NCBI GenBank assembly: GCA_012656075.1
Contig: JAAKBF010000384.1
Span: 1 to 64,000, forward strand
DNA length: 64,000 bases
Reading direction: 5' to 3'
Source of the DNA: Phytophthora hibernalis
Taxonomy: Eukaryota; Oomycota; Peronosporomycetes; Peronosporales; Peronosporaceae
Part shown: piece after piece, positions 44,355-56,119 of the stretch
Layout of the letters: every line of letters starts with the position of its first letter
Position numbering within the stretch: position 1 is the first letter of the stretch
Made by a program: the position numbers and the translations under genes
The notes under the pieces: model-generated
The model's input: only the letters and a program-made list of their open reading frames with translations
What the model was told of the DNA's origin: nothing
Databases searched by the model: none

Positions 44355-47300
44355 CTACTTCTGCAGAACGAGCATTCGATAGCGCTGCTTCTTCTTCTTG
44401 GTGAGGTCCATCGCCAGACCTGAGCCGATAGTCTGCAAGATCGACTTGTGATTGCGCATCTTTCGCATGACCTGCTCCCAGCGACGGAACGCCGGGCGAA
44501 GCTGACGCATCCGCACCGTGTTGATGAACATGAGGAAGATGGCGCGATGGCGTTCGTATATCGTGGCCTCGTGCCATTTCTCGACGGCCATCGACAGCGT
44601 CCGTCGCAGGAACTTGCGCATTAATTGCTTGGAAGCAAGTTGCACACGACGCTGTTCCTCGGTCAGCAGGTACCGGAGTGCGTAGTCGGCCGCCTGAGCC
44701 ACGTCGTTGCTCTGCCAATCCACGATGATAGTTTTCAGCGTCTCCACGAGATGTGTACTAGCATCAAGCTTGTTGCGCGTCTCTTCTCCGACGTGAATGG
44801 CGTACAGGTGGTCCAAGTGAGTCTGGGCCGCCACGAGAGATAGCTCCAGCTCGTGCAGCCGAGTCAAAAAATTCACGCGGCATTCACAAACGCTGTCGAT
44901 GAGGCCTAGTGACGATATTTCGGTCTCAAGTTGCGGTCTGGTAGTGCCTTTGTCAAGACCGTAGGCGACATTGCCGATGGTGACCAGTGTCCAGTACAAG
45001 ACGCGCGACTTCTGTCGGTGATCCAGCAGCGCGCGTTGCAGCAAAGCGAATCCGTTGGCCTCCGCGATTTCCCACTTCGCGCTAGCTGGTTCGCATAGGC
45101 AAGAAAAGAGAAGTACATGAATTGGTTAGCTTATCAAAGTTTGATAGCGCTGGTGAGTAAACTTACCGTTCTCGTAAGAAAAATTGCGAGGACGTAGCAA
45201 CACTCCGCAACAATTGCAGCCTCGTGGCGATAGGACTCGCGTTCGAAGAAAGAAAGCATCAGGGCGACACCTGAGCAGGCCTCAAACACATGTTTTGCTG
45301 ACCCGTTCTCACTCATGACAGTTCCTATAACCTCCAAGCACAACAGCGGTATTTGCAACTCTCGCGCAATCTCTGCCTGTTCTTGAGCATTTTCATGCGT
45401 CTCTTGCTGGATTTCCTCGCTTTCCTTGGTATGGGATCGAAGCAGATTGCATAGCGCTTCAAAGCGTGGGGTTTCGGTCAGGATTTGTTGTGTTTGCTTT
45501 TGCAGACGAACAAGTTTCAGCAAGAGTCGAAGAATTAATGCAATTGTGGCATGCTCACCAGGAAACCATGCGATAGAGTCGAGTAGTACTTCGAATCCGT
45601 GGCACTTGAGGAGTTTCTGCTCAGTGTCAAGTTGATTAGAAATTCCAGGCTTGCCACGATCACCATGCGCTTCGTCCATCTGAATTTCCCATTCCACTCG
45701 ATCAGCCTCCTCGCGTTTCTCGAGTTGTGCGTAGATCCATTGGACGCTGCGGAATTGTGTTTGTGAATCTGCCTGTAGCTGTCGCATCCGCTTGACAGCT
45801 TCCTTGACACTCGTGCAGTGCCGAAGCCGCCACGCTAATGAAACTTGCTGGAGAGTAATAAATCGTACGACAGCACTCCATCGACTTTTCTTCATCCGGT
45901 TCACTGCACGGCAACGCAAAGAGTACATGGTATCACAGTGGAGGTCGTCGATGTGGTGACTACTGCGTTGTCCAGTGTAAATGAGCTTAAACGGTTCATG
46001 GTGGAGCGTGTCGTGAGCTCCGTGGTGGCAAATTTCAAGCTCGAATTCAACAGGTAGACTGTGCAAATGCTGCCAGTCACGAGGAAGTTGCCAGTATACT
46101 TGCGCACCGGTGGACGCCACGCAAGAGGTTAATATGAACGGCTCGGGGGTGCTGCAGTCAATTAAAAACCAGCTCAAACAACACGTTAGACGTGAGAGAG
46201 CAAGATCATTATGCATGAAGAGAATCGGAAGATGAACTTACTTACGAGTACGATGGCGGCATTCAGAATGGGCTTAATGTACCAGCATAGCAGAGGTGGG
46301 GGCTCCTTAGGGCCAGCATATTGGTGGATGCCTATCAATTTACCACCACGCGTGAATACTGCACAACCAGCAGCTCCACTCTCCATGCTGCGGTCGTATT
46401 GGAGATGTTGCGGGTTGATGGAGTTTGGTACGAGCTTAGCAAGATGAAGCTGATGAAGCACCTGCAACTTGCCGTATGGATGACCCACCACTTCGATATG
46501 ACCTCCCACCCGAAGACTTTCGGATTCACCACAGCCTAACTTTCTGTCGTTCATCTCGAATCGGAGCGGCTGGACATTTGCACCAGCGGCTAACAAGAAT
46601 TGATCCTCGTTCAATGCACAAAGTGCAAAGTCGAAGTGAGGCTTCTGAGACTTTTTTTCGGCGACTGCGGTTGTGGATGGGTGCCAGCAGTGAGAGGCTG
46701 AAGCCGCGCTGAATCGCCTGGCATTTTGATGCCTACAAACAACGTGTCGGCAGAAAGCATAATTGGGAAGGAAACGCGCTCTTCGGCGTAGTTGCATATT
46801 GCTTTGGCTGATCGAGCTGTGTTCTGATCTGCGAGAGTTTTGCCATCAGCAAGGACACAAAGAATACCACAAAATCGACCGATCACACCGGATCCATGAG
46901 GGTTCCCGTCCGACGAAATCTTGCACACAGCCTTGCGGAAGTGGAAGGGCTCGATTTCCAGGTCATCGTCGTCATTATTGCTGCTGGATGACGCACGCTT
47001 GAAATTGATGTTGCTTGCAGTGGTAGGACGTACACGGAAAAACGGCGGCTTCTGCTCTGACCGCTCACCCGTGCGCGTGTTCAGGTAGTAGAAAACTCGG
47101 CTTTCAGGGTCGAACAGCTTCATGTAGTTCTCACGAACAAGTTGTCGAATGGTTTTCTTGGCCAGAAATGCTCGCGCCACGCGCTGGATGCGCTGCGCAG
47201 CCTCTTTTGGAGACAAGTTCGCGTTTCCCGTGAAAGATTTCGGTCGTCGTGCAGGAACCGAACAAGCAGCAGTGGTTTATCCCAAGTGCTCACGTTGGTG

Positions 47301-47557
47301 ATCGTGTTGACGTAGTAGTGCTGCTTTCGAATGGGGTCGTAGTGCTTCTCGTACACCCTGATAAGCAAGCGGGCCATGCGCTGACGACTCAAAAATGAAC
47401 GGAACTGGGTCTGCAGTATCCGTGCAGCACAGTCCTCTTCGTGTGCACGCCATTCGTCCACCAGCGACGTCTTAGCATCGGACGAAGAACTTGTTGCCGT
47501 CTTGCGCCTCACACTCACACTGCCCCGACTACCTCCACGCCTCCCAGCACCGCGCAT
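44355..47557 (-). CDS. Multidomain scaffold: IQ, WW, trypsin-like pseudoprotease, FN3, ARM-like repeats
   Basis: From MRGAGRRGGSRGSVSVRRKT the order is: IQ motif (ILQTQFRSFLSRQR), WW-like (YYVNTITNVSTWDKP), second IQ (RIQRVARAFLAKK), second WW-like (FYYLNTRTGERSEQKP), a trypsin-like fold (GSGVIGRFCGILCVLADG, HFDFALCAL, GGHIEVVGHPYG, SGAAGCAVFTRGGKLIGIHQ), an FN3 domain (VEFELEICHHGAHD, SLRCRAVNRMKKSRWS), helical ARM-like repeats (GFEVLLDSIAWFPGEHATIA) and a C-terminal helical region with basic helices (LASKQLMRKFLRRTLSMAVE). The protease-like part keeps the Asp but lacks the expected His, and has Ala where Ser is expected. Introns lie at about 46152-46245 (GTAAGT donor) and about 45086-45166; the exact acceptors are unclear. 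Frame breaks occur near 47280 and in a T run at 46652-46658. Minus-strand neighbours are separate genes. Confidence 0.7.
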
Positions 47558-47750
47558 ACCTGTCTTCTGAAACCTGCACACAGCTCAAACCACAAACACG
47601 TCAGTCGTTGCAGACGCTTCCGGATGTGAGCGACCACTTGGGCGAAAATGGATCACTTTGAAAGCTAGGAACAGACGTGAATTGTCGACATCGACGTGTT
47701 GTCATGTTACCTCGCTACGCGAGCATCAGAAGTAGTTTAGGCAGAAGGCG

Positions 47751-48815
47751 TCAGCTCGAGGCGCTGTATCCGGCGCTCGACAGTTTCCAGCTGCTTGCGT
47801 AGTGAGCGACGACGGCCCTTTTGTCGCGGCCGTGTTCGCTCGACAGCGAGTCTTGCAGCGATTTCACGCGCGTCTGCAGGTCGTCCAGCGTCCCAGACAC
47901 CAAAGGCAAGTGCTCATCACAGAACACGTCCTCGTCGGTCTCTCCACGGACCTTAGCATCGACGCGGCACGATTCGCAGAGGAGCACGTGCATGCGGCAG
48001 TAGGCACATCGTGTGCCCGACAAGGTGTCGTGTGGCACCTGGCAGCGCTCGCACTGACCCGTGACCGTCTTGTCCTCGGACGCCATTGTCACGCGCTGGT
48101 CGAAGACGAAGTTCTTGCCTTGGAACAAGCCTCCGCCATCGGGGAAGCGCTCGAGGTAACGGTGGATGCCTCCTTCCAGTTGGTAGACATTCTCGAGCCC
48201 CAAGTGCTTCAAGTAGGCCGAAGCCTTCTCGCAACGAATGCCACCCGTGCAGTACATGAGTACCTTTTCCTTTTGCTGCAGCATGGGCAGTTCGTCTCGC
48301 ACCCACTGCGGAAATTGGCCAAAACGGCGAGTTTTGGGGTTCAAGGAGCCGGCAAAGTGGCCGACCTGGTACTCGTACGAGTTGCGTACGTCGATGACTG
48401 CAATGGACTCCGGGTTGACGTCCAATTGCTCCGAGCGGAACTGCTCCGGTGTCAAGTGTTGGCCGCGTACGTCCAGGTCGTACACGTCGTCCGGCAGCTC
48501 CAGCGCCACGATCTCCGCCACGACGCGCACCTGCAGCTCTGGGAAGGGCTCGACGTCCGACTCGCTGGTCTTCCAGTCCACGTCGACGAATTGCGGCTGC
48601 TGCGTCATGGCCTCAATGTAGCGCTGCACATTAGCACCAGAGCCGCCCAGTGTCCCGTTGATGCCCTCGAGAGCGAGTCGAACGCGACCAGTGAGTCCCA
48701 GCGACGCGCACAATTGCTCATGAGCACCTGCAAAGGCCTGGAGCTGCTCCGGAGTCTGGCACACGGTCACGTACTTGTAGAACAGCAAGACGACGTACAC
48801 TCCGTCCTGGCCCAT
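47751..48815 (-). CDS. Rhodanese-domain tRNA hydroxylation protein (TrhO / TSTD2-like)
   Basis: 354 residues, intact. The N-terminal domain (MGQDGVYVVLLFYKY, then VRLALEGINGTLGG) is the acylphosphatase-like fold of the UPF0176/TrhO family. The rhodanese domain has AVIDVRNSYEYQVGHFAGS and the active-site loop MYCTGGIRCEKASAYLKHLG with the catalytic Cys. A Cys-rich C-terminal zinc region follows (CERCQVPH, CAYCRMHVLLCESC). TrhO hydroxylates U34 of some bacterial tRNAs; the eukaryotic relative is TSTD2. The ATG at 48815 matches the usual family start. The frame is open to 49043 upstream and could encode an N-terminal targeting extension. Confidence 0.88.
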   Translation of the reverse strand: MGQDGVYVVLLFYKYVTVCQTPEQLQAFAGAHEQLCASLGLTGRVRLALEGINGTLGGSGANVQRYIEAMTQQPQFVDVDWKTSESDVEPFPELQVRVVAEIVALELPDDVYDLDVRGQHLTPEQFRSEQLDVNPESIAVIDVRNSYEYQVGHFAGSLNPKTRRFGQFPQWVRDELPMLQQKEKVLMYCTGGIRCEKASAYLKHLGLENVYQLEGGIHRYLERFPDGGGLFQGKNFVFDQRVTMASEDKTVTGQCERCQVPHDTLSGTRCAYCRMHVLLCESCRVDAKVRGETDEDVFCDEHLPLVSGTLDDLQTRVKSLQDSLSSEHGRDKRAVVAHYASSWKLSSAGYSASS

Positions 48816-49595
48816 GACTCGACTCGAGTGTGTGGTGCTGATGCCGATGTGCACCAACTCGGTGCAGCGACGCGAAGTGTGGTCCACACGGGTGTGGAGA
48901 TACCTCGGGAAGGAATTCGCGGTCGAGCCATAGGATGATGTTTTGACGGTAGTATGGCCGACCCCACGAGCTGCAGCAAAATAGAGGAGAGGTATTACGG
49001 AGGTGTTGGGTCTGTGTACGTGAGCGACCGAGACCTCATGCACTTGACGCTGTTCTACGTGAAGGTAATTCTGACGGTGTCGGGAGCGGTTCTACTGATC
49101 CTGGAAGGCGGTGACCAGAGTGACGAGGGGAAGGAGTCTGCTGTCTGGAATGTGGAGTTTGGCGTGGATCTATTGCGTCAAGCAGCAGTGATGTTCCATC
49201 CAAGAAGAGTCCGAATGTGATCGTCCATACGACTGGCACGACTGTTATCTCCAGAGGCAATCGCCGTGAAAGGAGTTCGACAAACGTGTCAACGCGTCTC
49301 GCAACAACTGGCAGCAGCTAAACCAAGCGATACCTTCGTCGTGGAGAAGCGCTTTAGTAAGTCGATGAATCGCACTTCATTCGCCACCGGATCCACGACC
49401 ATCATCTCACTGGGATCTAGAACGCCTACTCGAAGACACGCAACACGAGCAATGGCACCACAGGCTCATCAATGCTGCAAGTGACAGCACTTGGCAAAAC
49501 TGAACATGCATGGACGTTGGAAATAAGTGCATTTCTCCCGTGATAACACGAAAAATAAACCGAATGAAAACACCGTCAATATCACCAATAGCACG
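48816..49595. other. Intergenic
   Basis: Holds the possible upstream extension of the rhodanese gene (to 49043). Otherwise nothing recognised. Confidence 0.5.
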
Positions 49596-51591
49596 CTAGA
49601 TGACAGCGTGGAAGCTGTCGTTGACGTGCTGTCGGCCCCCACCGTCTGCACCTCCACTCAGCATCGAACCTTCCGCTAGGGAAGCGGAAGCAGCGGAGAG
49701 CGCAGAACTCTCCGACGTGTCAAGGAGGGAAGATGCGTCCATGTGCTGCTGGGTATCCACTTCAAGCGACGTCATCGAATGCGCGGACGCCCCATTGGCG
49801 CCACCCTCAGCAGCTCCGTCCAGGTTGAACACATTTTCGTGTCTCCAGTGCTCAGAGCGCCCATTTCTTCCTTCTGCCCTTCCATTCGGATGGCATCCTG
49901 AACTCGTCGGAGAGCGTTCAGGGCGCTGTCATCTGCGTCGCTGCGGTCCTTGAGAACGTGCAGAACGTCCCGAAACGCCTTGAGTTTCTCCTGCAGCGAC
50001 AGGGTTCGGCCGGGGTTTTCCTCCACCGTCTCATCCACGTCGTCTTCAGGGACTTCGCACACATTCGAGACTACATCGAACTGGTCTTCGTGCACGGGGT
50101 AATCAGACATGGTCTCGTCATTCAGGTACTCCATCATGGGCACAGGGTCCTCGAGACGCAGGAAGAGCATCAGATGCTCCAGTTCCGTGTCCAGCAAGAC
50201 TTCCTCTTCTTCCTGCAACAGATCGTGCTCGTCCATCGCCACTCGGTTGCGCACAAGCTGCGTGGGGATCCAGGCCCGCTTGATAGTCTCGGTCGTGATC
50301 TCGTCCCAGCTAGCAGCGGCCCACTTCATGGCTTGCAGCACGTCCACTTCAAACATGCTGTCCTTCGTTGCCTCCGACTTGTCGATCGCGTGGCGCAAAT
50401 GGTAGCGGCGGAAGCGCTTCTTGAACGTCGTCACCACGCGGGACGTGATGGGGTTGAGCATCTGACACACGGCTGGACTCAGGATGAACACCACGACGTT
50501 CGTCAGGTCCAGGTGCGCGACCACATGCGAGGGCATATCGTTGATAAAGAGCAAGATGCGGCGCTTCTGGTTGACCATGGCGAAGTCCAGTCGCTGCAGC
50601 CAGCGCGTGAAGATGACACCTGTCATCCAGGCCTTGTTGTTCCAGAAGTAGTGCAGTCCGTTCTGCTCAGCCGTTTTCTTCCGGAAGCACTTGGGGTGTT
50701 CGTGATGTGACACAAAGAGCGGCTGGAGCTTCTCGGACCCGTCCGCGTTGGTGGCAAGTGACACTACGAAGCGCTTCTTGCAGCGCATGCGACCGTCCTC
50801 CAGCGCGCTCTGCACTGGTGGCATGGTGTAGAGCACGGGCGTCTCCTCCACTGCAAACACGTCCCTGGGCTCGTACTTGTCGGTCTCGGCCATGAGCGCG
50901 TCCATGTTGGTCCAGTAGAGCACCTTCTGGGTGGGGCGTCTCCCACTGCCCGCAGCCGTCGCCTGGTCCACCGTGGCATTGGCTTGGTGGTTGTCAGCGT
51001 TGAACTTGCGGAAGCTGAAGTTGTGGCGCAGTTGGAACGAGTGCAGCCAGCCGTTGGAGAATTCTGGCTGGTCGCTCTCGGGGATGGCCAGCATCTTGGC
51101 GAACTCCTTGGCCTTCTCCTTCGTCAGGTCGCCTTGCACGGTCAGGCCACGTCCAGCCATCTGGATGACCCAATTGGCCAATGCGCTGTCGAGTTGCGGG
51201 TGCTGCACGACGCGCCGCTTCTTGATGCCGAGCTCCAGCGAACTCATGTTGATGAACTCGTGCTGGCGACGCAGGATGCCCGAGATGGTGGACTGCGCGG
51301 GCGTCCGCTTGAGGCCGAACTCGTGCTTGGTCCACTGGGCCAAGTCCTTCTGCGACATGACGCCGCCGCTCTTGCGGTAGAACTCACAGATGACTTTGCG
51401 CTGGAAGTTGGTCAGGTTCCCGTTGCCGAGGCCCTGGCGTCGCGGCTTGGCGGGCTTCGAAGCGGCGGCGGGGGCGCTACAGCCACAGACTCGGCGCTGA
51501 GACCGGAGGCGGCGAGAGACGCGAACGAGACGGCGTCGGACGCGGAGACATCGGGCGCCGCCTGCTTGGCTGGAGGCAAATTGGACGCCAT
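49596..51591 (-). CDS. CENP-B/pogo-type transposase-derived host protein, catalytic residues lost
   Basis: Starts MASNLPPAKQAAPDVSASDA, continues after one frame break in a C-rich run (about 51460) through FQRKVICEFYRKSGGV and SQKDLAQWTKHEFGL to two helix-turn-helix domains (the second with EFSNGWLHSFQLRHNF), then a DDE_1-like core. In active pogo/Tigger enzymes the acid residues lie in MDET, a LLxDN stretch and PLDQG. Here the equivalents are FAVEETPVLYT, LLFINDMPSHV and MLNPITSRVV, so the triad is altered at all three places. The C-terminal 150 residues are acidic and Ser-rich. A break near 49845 joins the last 78 codons. The long conserved frame without terminal repeats suggests domestication as a DNA-binding protein, as with CENP-B or jerky. 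Confidence 0.7.
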
Positions 51592-51770
51592 GACGAGCTC
51601 ACGTCTCCCTCTCCTTTCTGATGCTCGAGCCAGTCCTTTTGAGGGAGTTGCTGGAATAGGGAAGGAACCACTCTCTTCGTGCAACTGGTACATTCGTACA
51701 ACCTACTGTGGGTACCCAAGAGGTGCGAACTTAGGATCAACGGGGTACATGTAACCATTCGACCACCGAC
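51592..51770. promoter_or_regulatory. Divergent promoter region, CENP-B-like / FAN1
   Basis: 179 bp separate the two ATGs, so both promoters must lie here. No initiator motif is clear. Confidence 0.5.
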
Positions 51771-54694
51771 ATGAAGATCGAAGAGGAGGAGACTCCGTGG
51801 GAAGACGCGTACGCACGCCACCTGACGCTGGTGCTGTCCACGATTCTGTTCGAGCGCGAGGACTTCCGCGAGCTCTTCTCGGCGCAGGAGCTGGCGCTGG
51901 CGTCTCGCTTCCTGACGGAGCTCAAGCCCTTCGAGCAGCAGCTGTACGCGCGTCTGTTGCAGCGTCAAGGCCCTTGGTACAAGACCACGAGCCTCTTCCG
52001 CTACTTTACGAAAAACGAGGACATTAGGAGAAAAACACAAGAAGATACAGGAGAAGAAGAGCACAAATCACTTGACAAAGACGACCAACTCCCAGTCAAT
52101 GAACAGGTGCAGGACGTCATCCACGTGATGGTAGCCGCAGGATTCTTCCAGAAATTCCCAGTTTCTACAGCAGCCTCGCCCAAAAGTACTAAAACTATCG
52201 CCTCACTGCCTGACAAATCGCTGTCTCCGGGCAGGAGAGAGACACGAACTTACCAGGTTGGACGTAGTTCTGGACGCCATTGAACGGTGTGCGACCGCAC
52301 CCGAACTCGCGGCCCTGTACAAGAAAATGACGGGCAGTAAGAAACAAATCGGCAAAGCAGGTCTTCTCACCGCGGTCAAAAAGGTGGCCAAGACGCAACG
52401 CCGCATTGACGGGTCCAGGATACCCGTGGCGCAGCTTATACAACAGATTTGGCTGGAAGCATACCCATTAGTGGGCAGGAAGAGCTCCGATGTGATGGTG
52501 CTACGGATGACGCCGGCGACGCGAGATCTGCTACTGCGGATACATCGACTGTTTTATTTTGTGTCGACGCCGCCGTTCAATGCGACGTCGTTGATGCCGC
52601 CGCAGTTGGAGGACGAAGCTCAGCTAATTACGCTGGCAGCGCACAAATTGCGGCAAGAACCAACGCAGTGGCCGGGTCTGATGGTGTTTTTAAGAAAGTG
52701 GCGTATCCCGAGTACAAGCTTACCAAGTGCTCGAGTGCCGATGACACGACCACCCAGATGCTCAATTTGCATCGCGTGTTCCCATCACCGGAAGCGTATG
52801 TGAGTTATGAGGTGGCTTATCAACTGCATCGCATCATGAGTGTGCTTGATCAGTGTATCCAAGTCGTGACACCGGACAAGGAGTACCAGGAACCGGATCT
52901 AGAGCTTAAATGGATGTTCTCAGATGGCCCGCCTGTGTTTTTCGCTTTTCAGAGGCTTTTAGTTGTTCTCTATGAAGGTGACGATGATACGGAAACTGAA
53001 GACGAGTGTGTTATCGTTGAGGAGAACTCACATCAGTCTGGCAAACATGAAGATAAAACGTCTACAGACTGGCAGATGCGCAGTTGGGAACAATTTCACC
53101 TCGAGATTGAAAAGATGCAGTCGCTGGATGATTTGGTGCTGGCTAGCAGAAGCTGTTTACAGGCATATCTGAAATGGATGAAGGCGGCAGCGTACAGCTC
53201 GTCGGGTATACCTGTGTTCTTCTCCAAGTGCAATGCTGGCTACCGTTTGGTTCGAGTCCTGCATGCTGCGGTGGGGTTGTACGAGAAGATGCGAAAGTAC
53301 CAGATCGCCACATTGCTGCTGAATGAGTTGCTAGCAGCGCCATTTCTTGAGCGAAAACGGGGCTACTGGTGGGACCGTCTTGCTTTGAACCTAGAGCACC
53401 TGAAGTGTACAGATCAAGCTCGAGACACTTGTGTCAACGCACTGGAAGACCCTCACGTACTTATCGCAGACCGAATCGCACTCGAACGTCGTTTGCATCG
53501 ATTGGAGCGCCAAAAGGACCGAAGCGAGAGGAAGCCGGTTGAGTCCTTGTCCACTACGGATTTATTGCTGCAAGGCACTGGTACCAGCTTAATTACTCCA
53601 AGCAAAGATTTAGACGACGAAGGCGAGGAGAAAGCAGCACCAGTTGAAGAGCGTGCCACCTACGAATATCGCCAAACCCACATCGTGGGCCGTCCTCTAA
53701 ATCGCCAGACGGGAGAAAAGTCACGGTTCGTTGGCTATGACGACGAGCCCTGTACAGTGGAGCAGCTTGGGCTGCAGTACTATCGAGACCACCACCCTGT
53801 GGATGAATCATCTCAAGATAAGCTGAGGTCAGGAGGATGGTACGGCCTCCACTCGGAAGGCTCTGTACTCCGAAACTTGTTTGGTATTTTGATGTGGGAC
53901 GTGCTGTATGCTAATATCCCGGACGTTTTCCAGACACCATTCCAGTCAGCCCCTCTGGATTTTGGCTACGCAAGTGTATTTTATGAAAGTCGACGTGATC
54001 TCATTGATCGCCGGATAGCTCAAGTGAGGGATGAGTGGACATTTGAGAAGTTGTTATCTACGTTTGTAGAAACATGGAGCTCTGAGTATGGAAAAGTGAC
54101 CCGGTTCGTTGGCTGGCCAAGTGACGCTGCTGCATCGTTGAAATTTCATTTGCTCGCTATCGCAGCAACTGGCCGAGCACAGCTTGCCAATTTGCTGCTC
54201 TACATGGCTACGTCGAAGGAGTTCCACCAGGCGCAGAATGGTCTGCCAGACCTTCTTCTTGTGAGGATTGAGCTTCCCAGACCTGAAGATGAGCCTGCGT
54301 TATTAGCGGAGTGGGCGATGGACAGTCATGACTATTTGAATGTCCACACCTTTTGTGGAATGGACGAGGAGCTGAATATGAACGAGAAGCCTGATTCGAA
54401 GGAAAAATTGTTTGAAGCGAAGCCGGATGTGCAACCGCTTGAGCACGTTCTTCATCTATTGAAGGGGGCAACTGCGTTGCACGACTCAAGTTAGTAGAGG
54501 TGAAGGGGCCTCGTGATCGCCTCAGTGACAAGCAGCTACTCTGGTTACAGGTGCTGAACGAGGAGATTGGTCTCGATGCTAGTGTCATGCACGTTGAGGA
54601 ACCAGAGAAGCATACCAAGCGGAAGCAGAAGGGTGCGCTCGGTCCAGTAAAAACAGCGACTGGGAAGCGACAAAACAAAAGGCGAAAGGGATGA
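51771..54694 (+). CDS. FAN1: FAN1 (Fanconi-associated nuclease) with VRR-NUC domain
   Basis: FAN1 is a structure-specific nuclease of interstrand-crosslink repair in the nucleus. The N-terminal part has EDFRELFSAQELALASRFL and QRQGPWYKT, the family's early conserved region. The TPR-like part has YWWDRLALNLEHLKCTDQAR and DPHVLIADRIALERRLHRLE. The nuclease part has LRNLFGILMWDVLYANIPDV, TPFQSAPLDFG and FYESRRDLIDRRI. The VRR-NUC core has GLPDLLLVRI (Asp) and LVEVKGPRDRLSDKQ (E-x-K), so catalytic residues are kept. A basic tail ends the protein. Breaks at about 52235 (2 nt in a GA run), 52690 (T run) and 54480 interrupt the frame; about 975 residues result. No N-terminal UBZ finger is visible. 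Confidence 0.9.
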
Positions 54695-54772
54695 ACTTTG
54701 CTCCAAAACTTCAGCGGCAAGTGGAAAGCGACAAAACAAAAGGGTGAACTCTGCTCCAAAACTTCAGTCGCA
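54662..54772. repeat. Imperfect tandem duplication across the FAN1 stop codon
   Basis: GAAGCGACAAAACAAAAGG..., ending CTCCAAAACTTCAGCGGCAA (54662-54720), is repeated at 54722-54772 with an internal deletion of about 8 bp and a few changes. The FAN1 stop is in the first copy. Confidence 0.8.
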
Positions 54773-55335
54773 ACGTCAACCACGAGATGGGGCCGACGTG
54801 GCCAAGCTCGATACTTTCCTGGAGTACGCCCATGCAGGACCAGGTTGGTGCGGTGATGGAGACCTGCCCTCGTCGCTGCCGTCGTATATGCCTCCGTCGT
54901 CCCTGGGCGTGTCGGCCGCAACCTGCTGAACCAGCCTAGCGCCAAGTCGAACGCCGACGCTCACCAATGGAAGAGTCGATCGTGCGCTGCTCTTGGTGGT
55001 ATTCGGAGATTGAATGTTCATGATATCTTCGTTTCGCTAGGAGTCTACAGTAGACATTCTCTGGCTGGGTGAGGGACTCCATGAAGAACCTTTGCATTGT
55101 TACGAGATTGTTGTCCATCAGTGGTTTGGATTCTCTAATCTGTGCGAGCTTTAAGTATGGAGGTCAGTATTTTACGTTGGACTCCCAAGAGTACTGCTTT
55201 CCTCTTCGAGATCAAAGGGACACATGTACAGGTAGTAGAACCTAAGCATCGGAATCTAGTTTTAACATGAACGCCTTCGAGCTGTACGGATGCTACATGT
55301 ATAAAAGTGTGGATCGGAGATAGATAGATAGAAAT
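54773..55335. other. Intergenic between convergent genes
   Basis: Nothing recognised. Confidence 0.5.
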
Positions 55336-56119
55336 CTAGCGAAGCTTCGTCGATCGCTTCATCTCCTGCCTTGTACGTTCCCAGTCCTCTTCGGACTCAT
55401 CACTGCTGCTTTCCTCGTTACTCTCTGAGCCAGTAGCTGTCCCTGCCAGTTGCAGATGTTGGGAATGTTTTCCTTCGCCTGCACTGATTGGTGCTGGCGG
55501 CATCAAGTTCGCGTCTTGAAGGTCCTGCAAGAAGACCTGGTAGTTGTCATCGTCGTGCTTCTCAAGAGTCCCCATCAAGTTCTTCGCTTCGGCATCCACA
55601 CTAGCAATTCCATCCGGGTCTGTCAAGAACGCCAGCACCCACTGCATCTCACTGCGCGACTGGTCCTTTGCGTCTGCAGAGGAAGAAGAGCTGCCGTGTT
55701 CAGGTTCTTCACTTGGTGGTAGCGTGCTCAAAAGCAGATCCAACTCCGCGTCCGACAGTGACAACTCGAGCCGAGGATCCTCTTCAACTGCGTCGCTAGT
55801 GGTTGTCTCCGGCTCTTCATTCTTGTCCTCTTGTTCGTCAAAGCCGCCATCGTAGTCGTCTTCCTCCGTCGGGTTCAAGGCCATCCACTGCTCTTGGCAT
55901 TGGTTCGCACTCAGCACCAGCTCTTCTTCTCCGCTACGGACACGAGACCAAGTAAGACCAAGACCCACTTCAACTAGACCACAACCACCAACGAACGCAC
56001 ATCCAGAGGCGCAACTTGGCAACCTGTTGACAGAACAGCTCGCTCGCGGCCTCAAAGTCATAGCTGCTGGCGAATACGCATTGGTTCAGCAGCGCATTGA
56101 GCTCCTGCGTCCACTGCAT
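55336..56119 (-). CDS. SANT/Myb-like protein with acidic tail, two exons
   Basis: Exon 1 is 56001-56119 and exon 2 is 55336-55933; the 67-nt intron starts GTGCGT and ends CCGTAG and keeps the frame, giving about 238 residues. The N-terminus reads MQWTQELNALLNQCVF, then YDFEAASELFCQQVAKL, then LSANQCQEQWMALNP. Three helices with a final C/RxxW pattern fit a SANT/Myb-like fold. The rest is strongly acidic (EEDDYDGGFDEQEDKNEE) and Ser-rich, ending in a basic RTRQEMKRSTKLR. It is probably nuclear, but no specific family is recognised. An alternative donor GTTGCG at 56016 would also keep the frame. Confidence 0.6.

Noticed and set aside
47802..48938. 378-codon plus-strand open frame
   Set aside because: Antisense shadow of the rhodanese (TrhO-like) gene; no domain of its own.
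49958..50710. 250-codon plus-strand open frame
   Set aside because: Also antisense to the CENP-B-like gene, His-rich by mirror codons.
50984..51754. 256-codon plus-strand open frame
   Set aside because: Antisense to the CENP-B-like gene; no recognisable motif.
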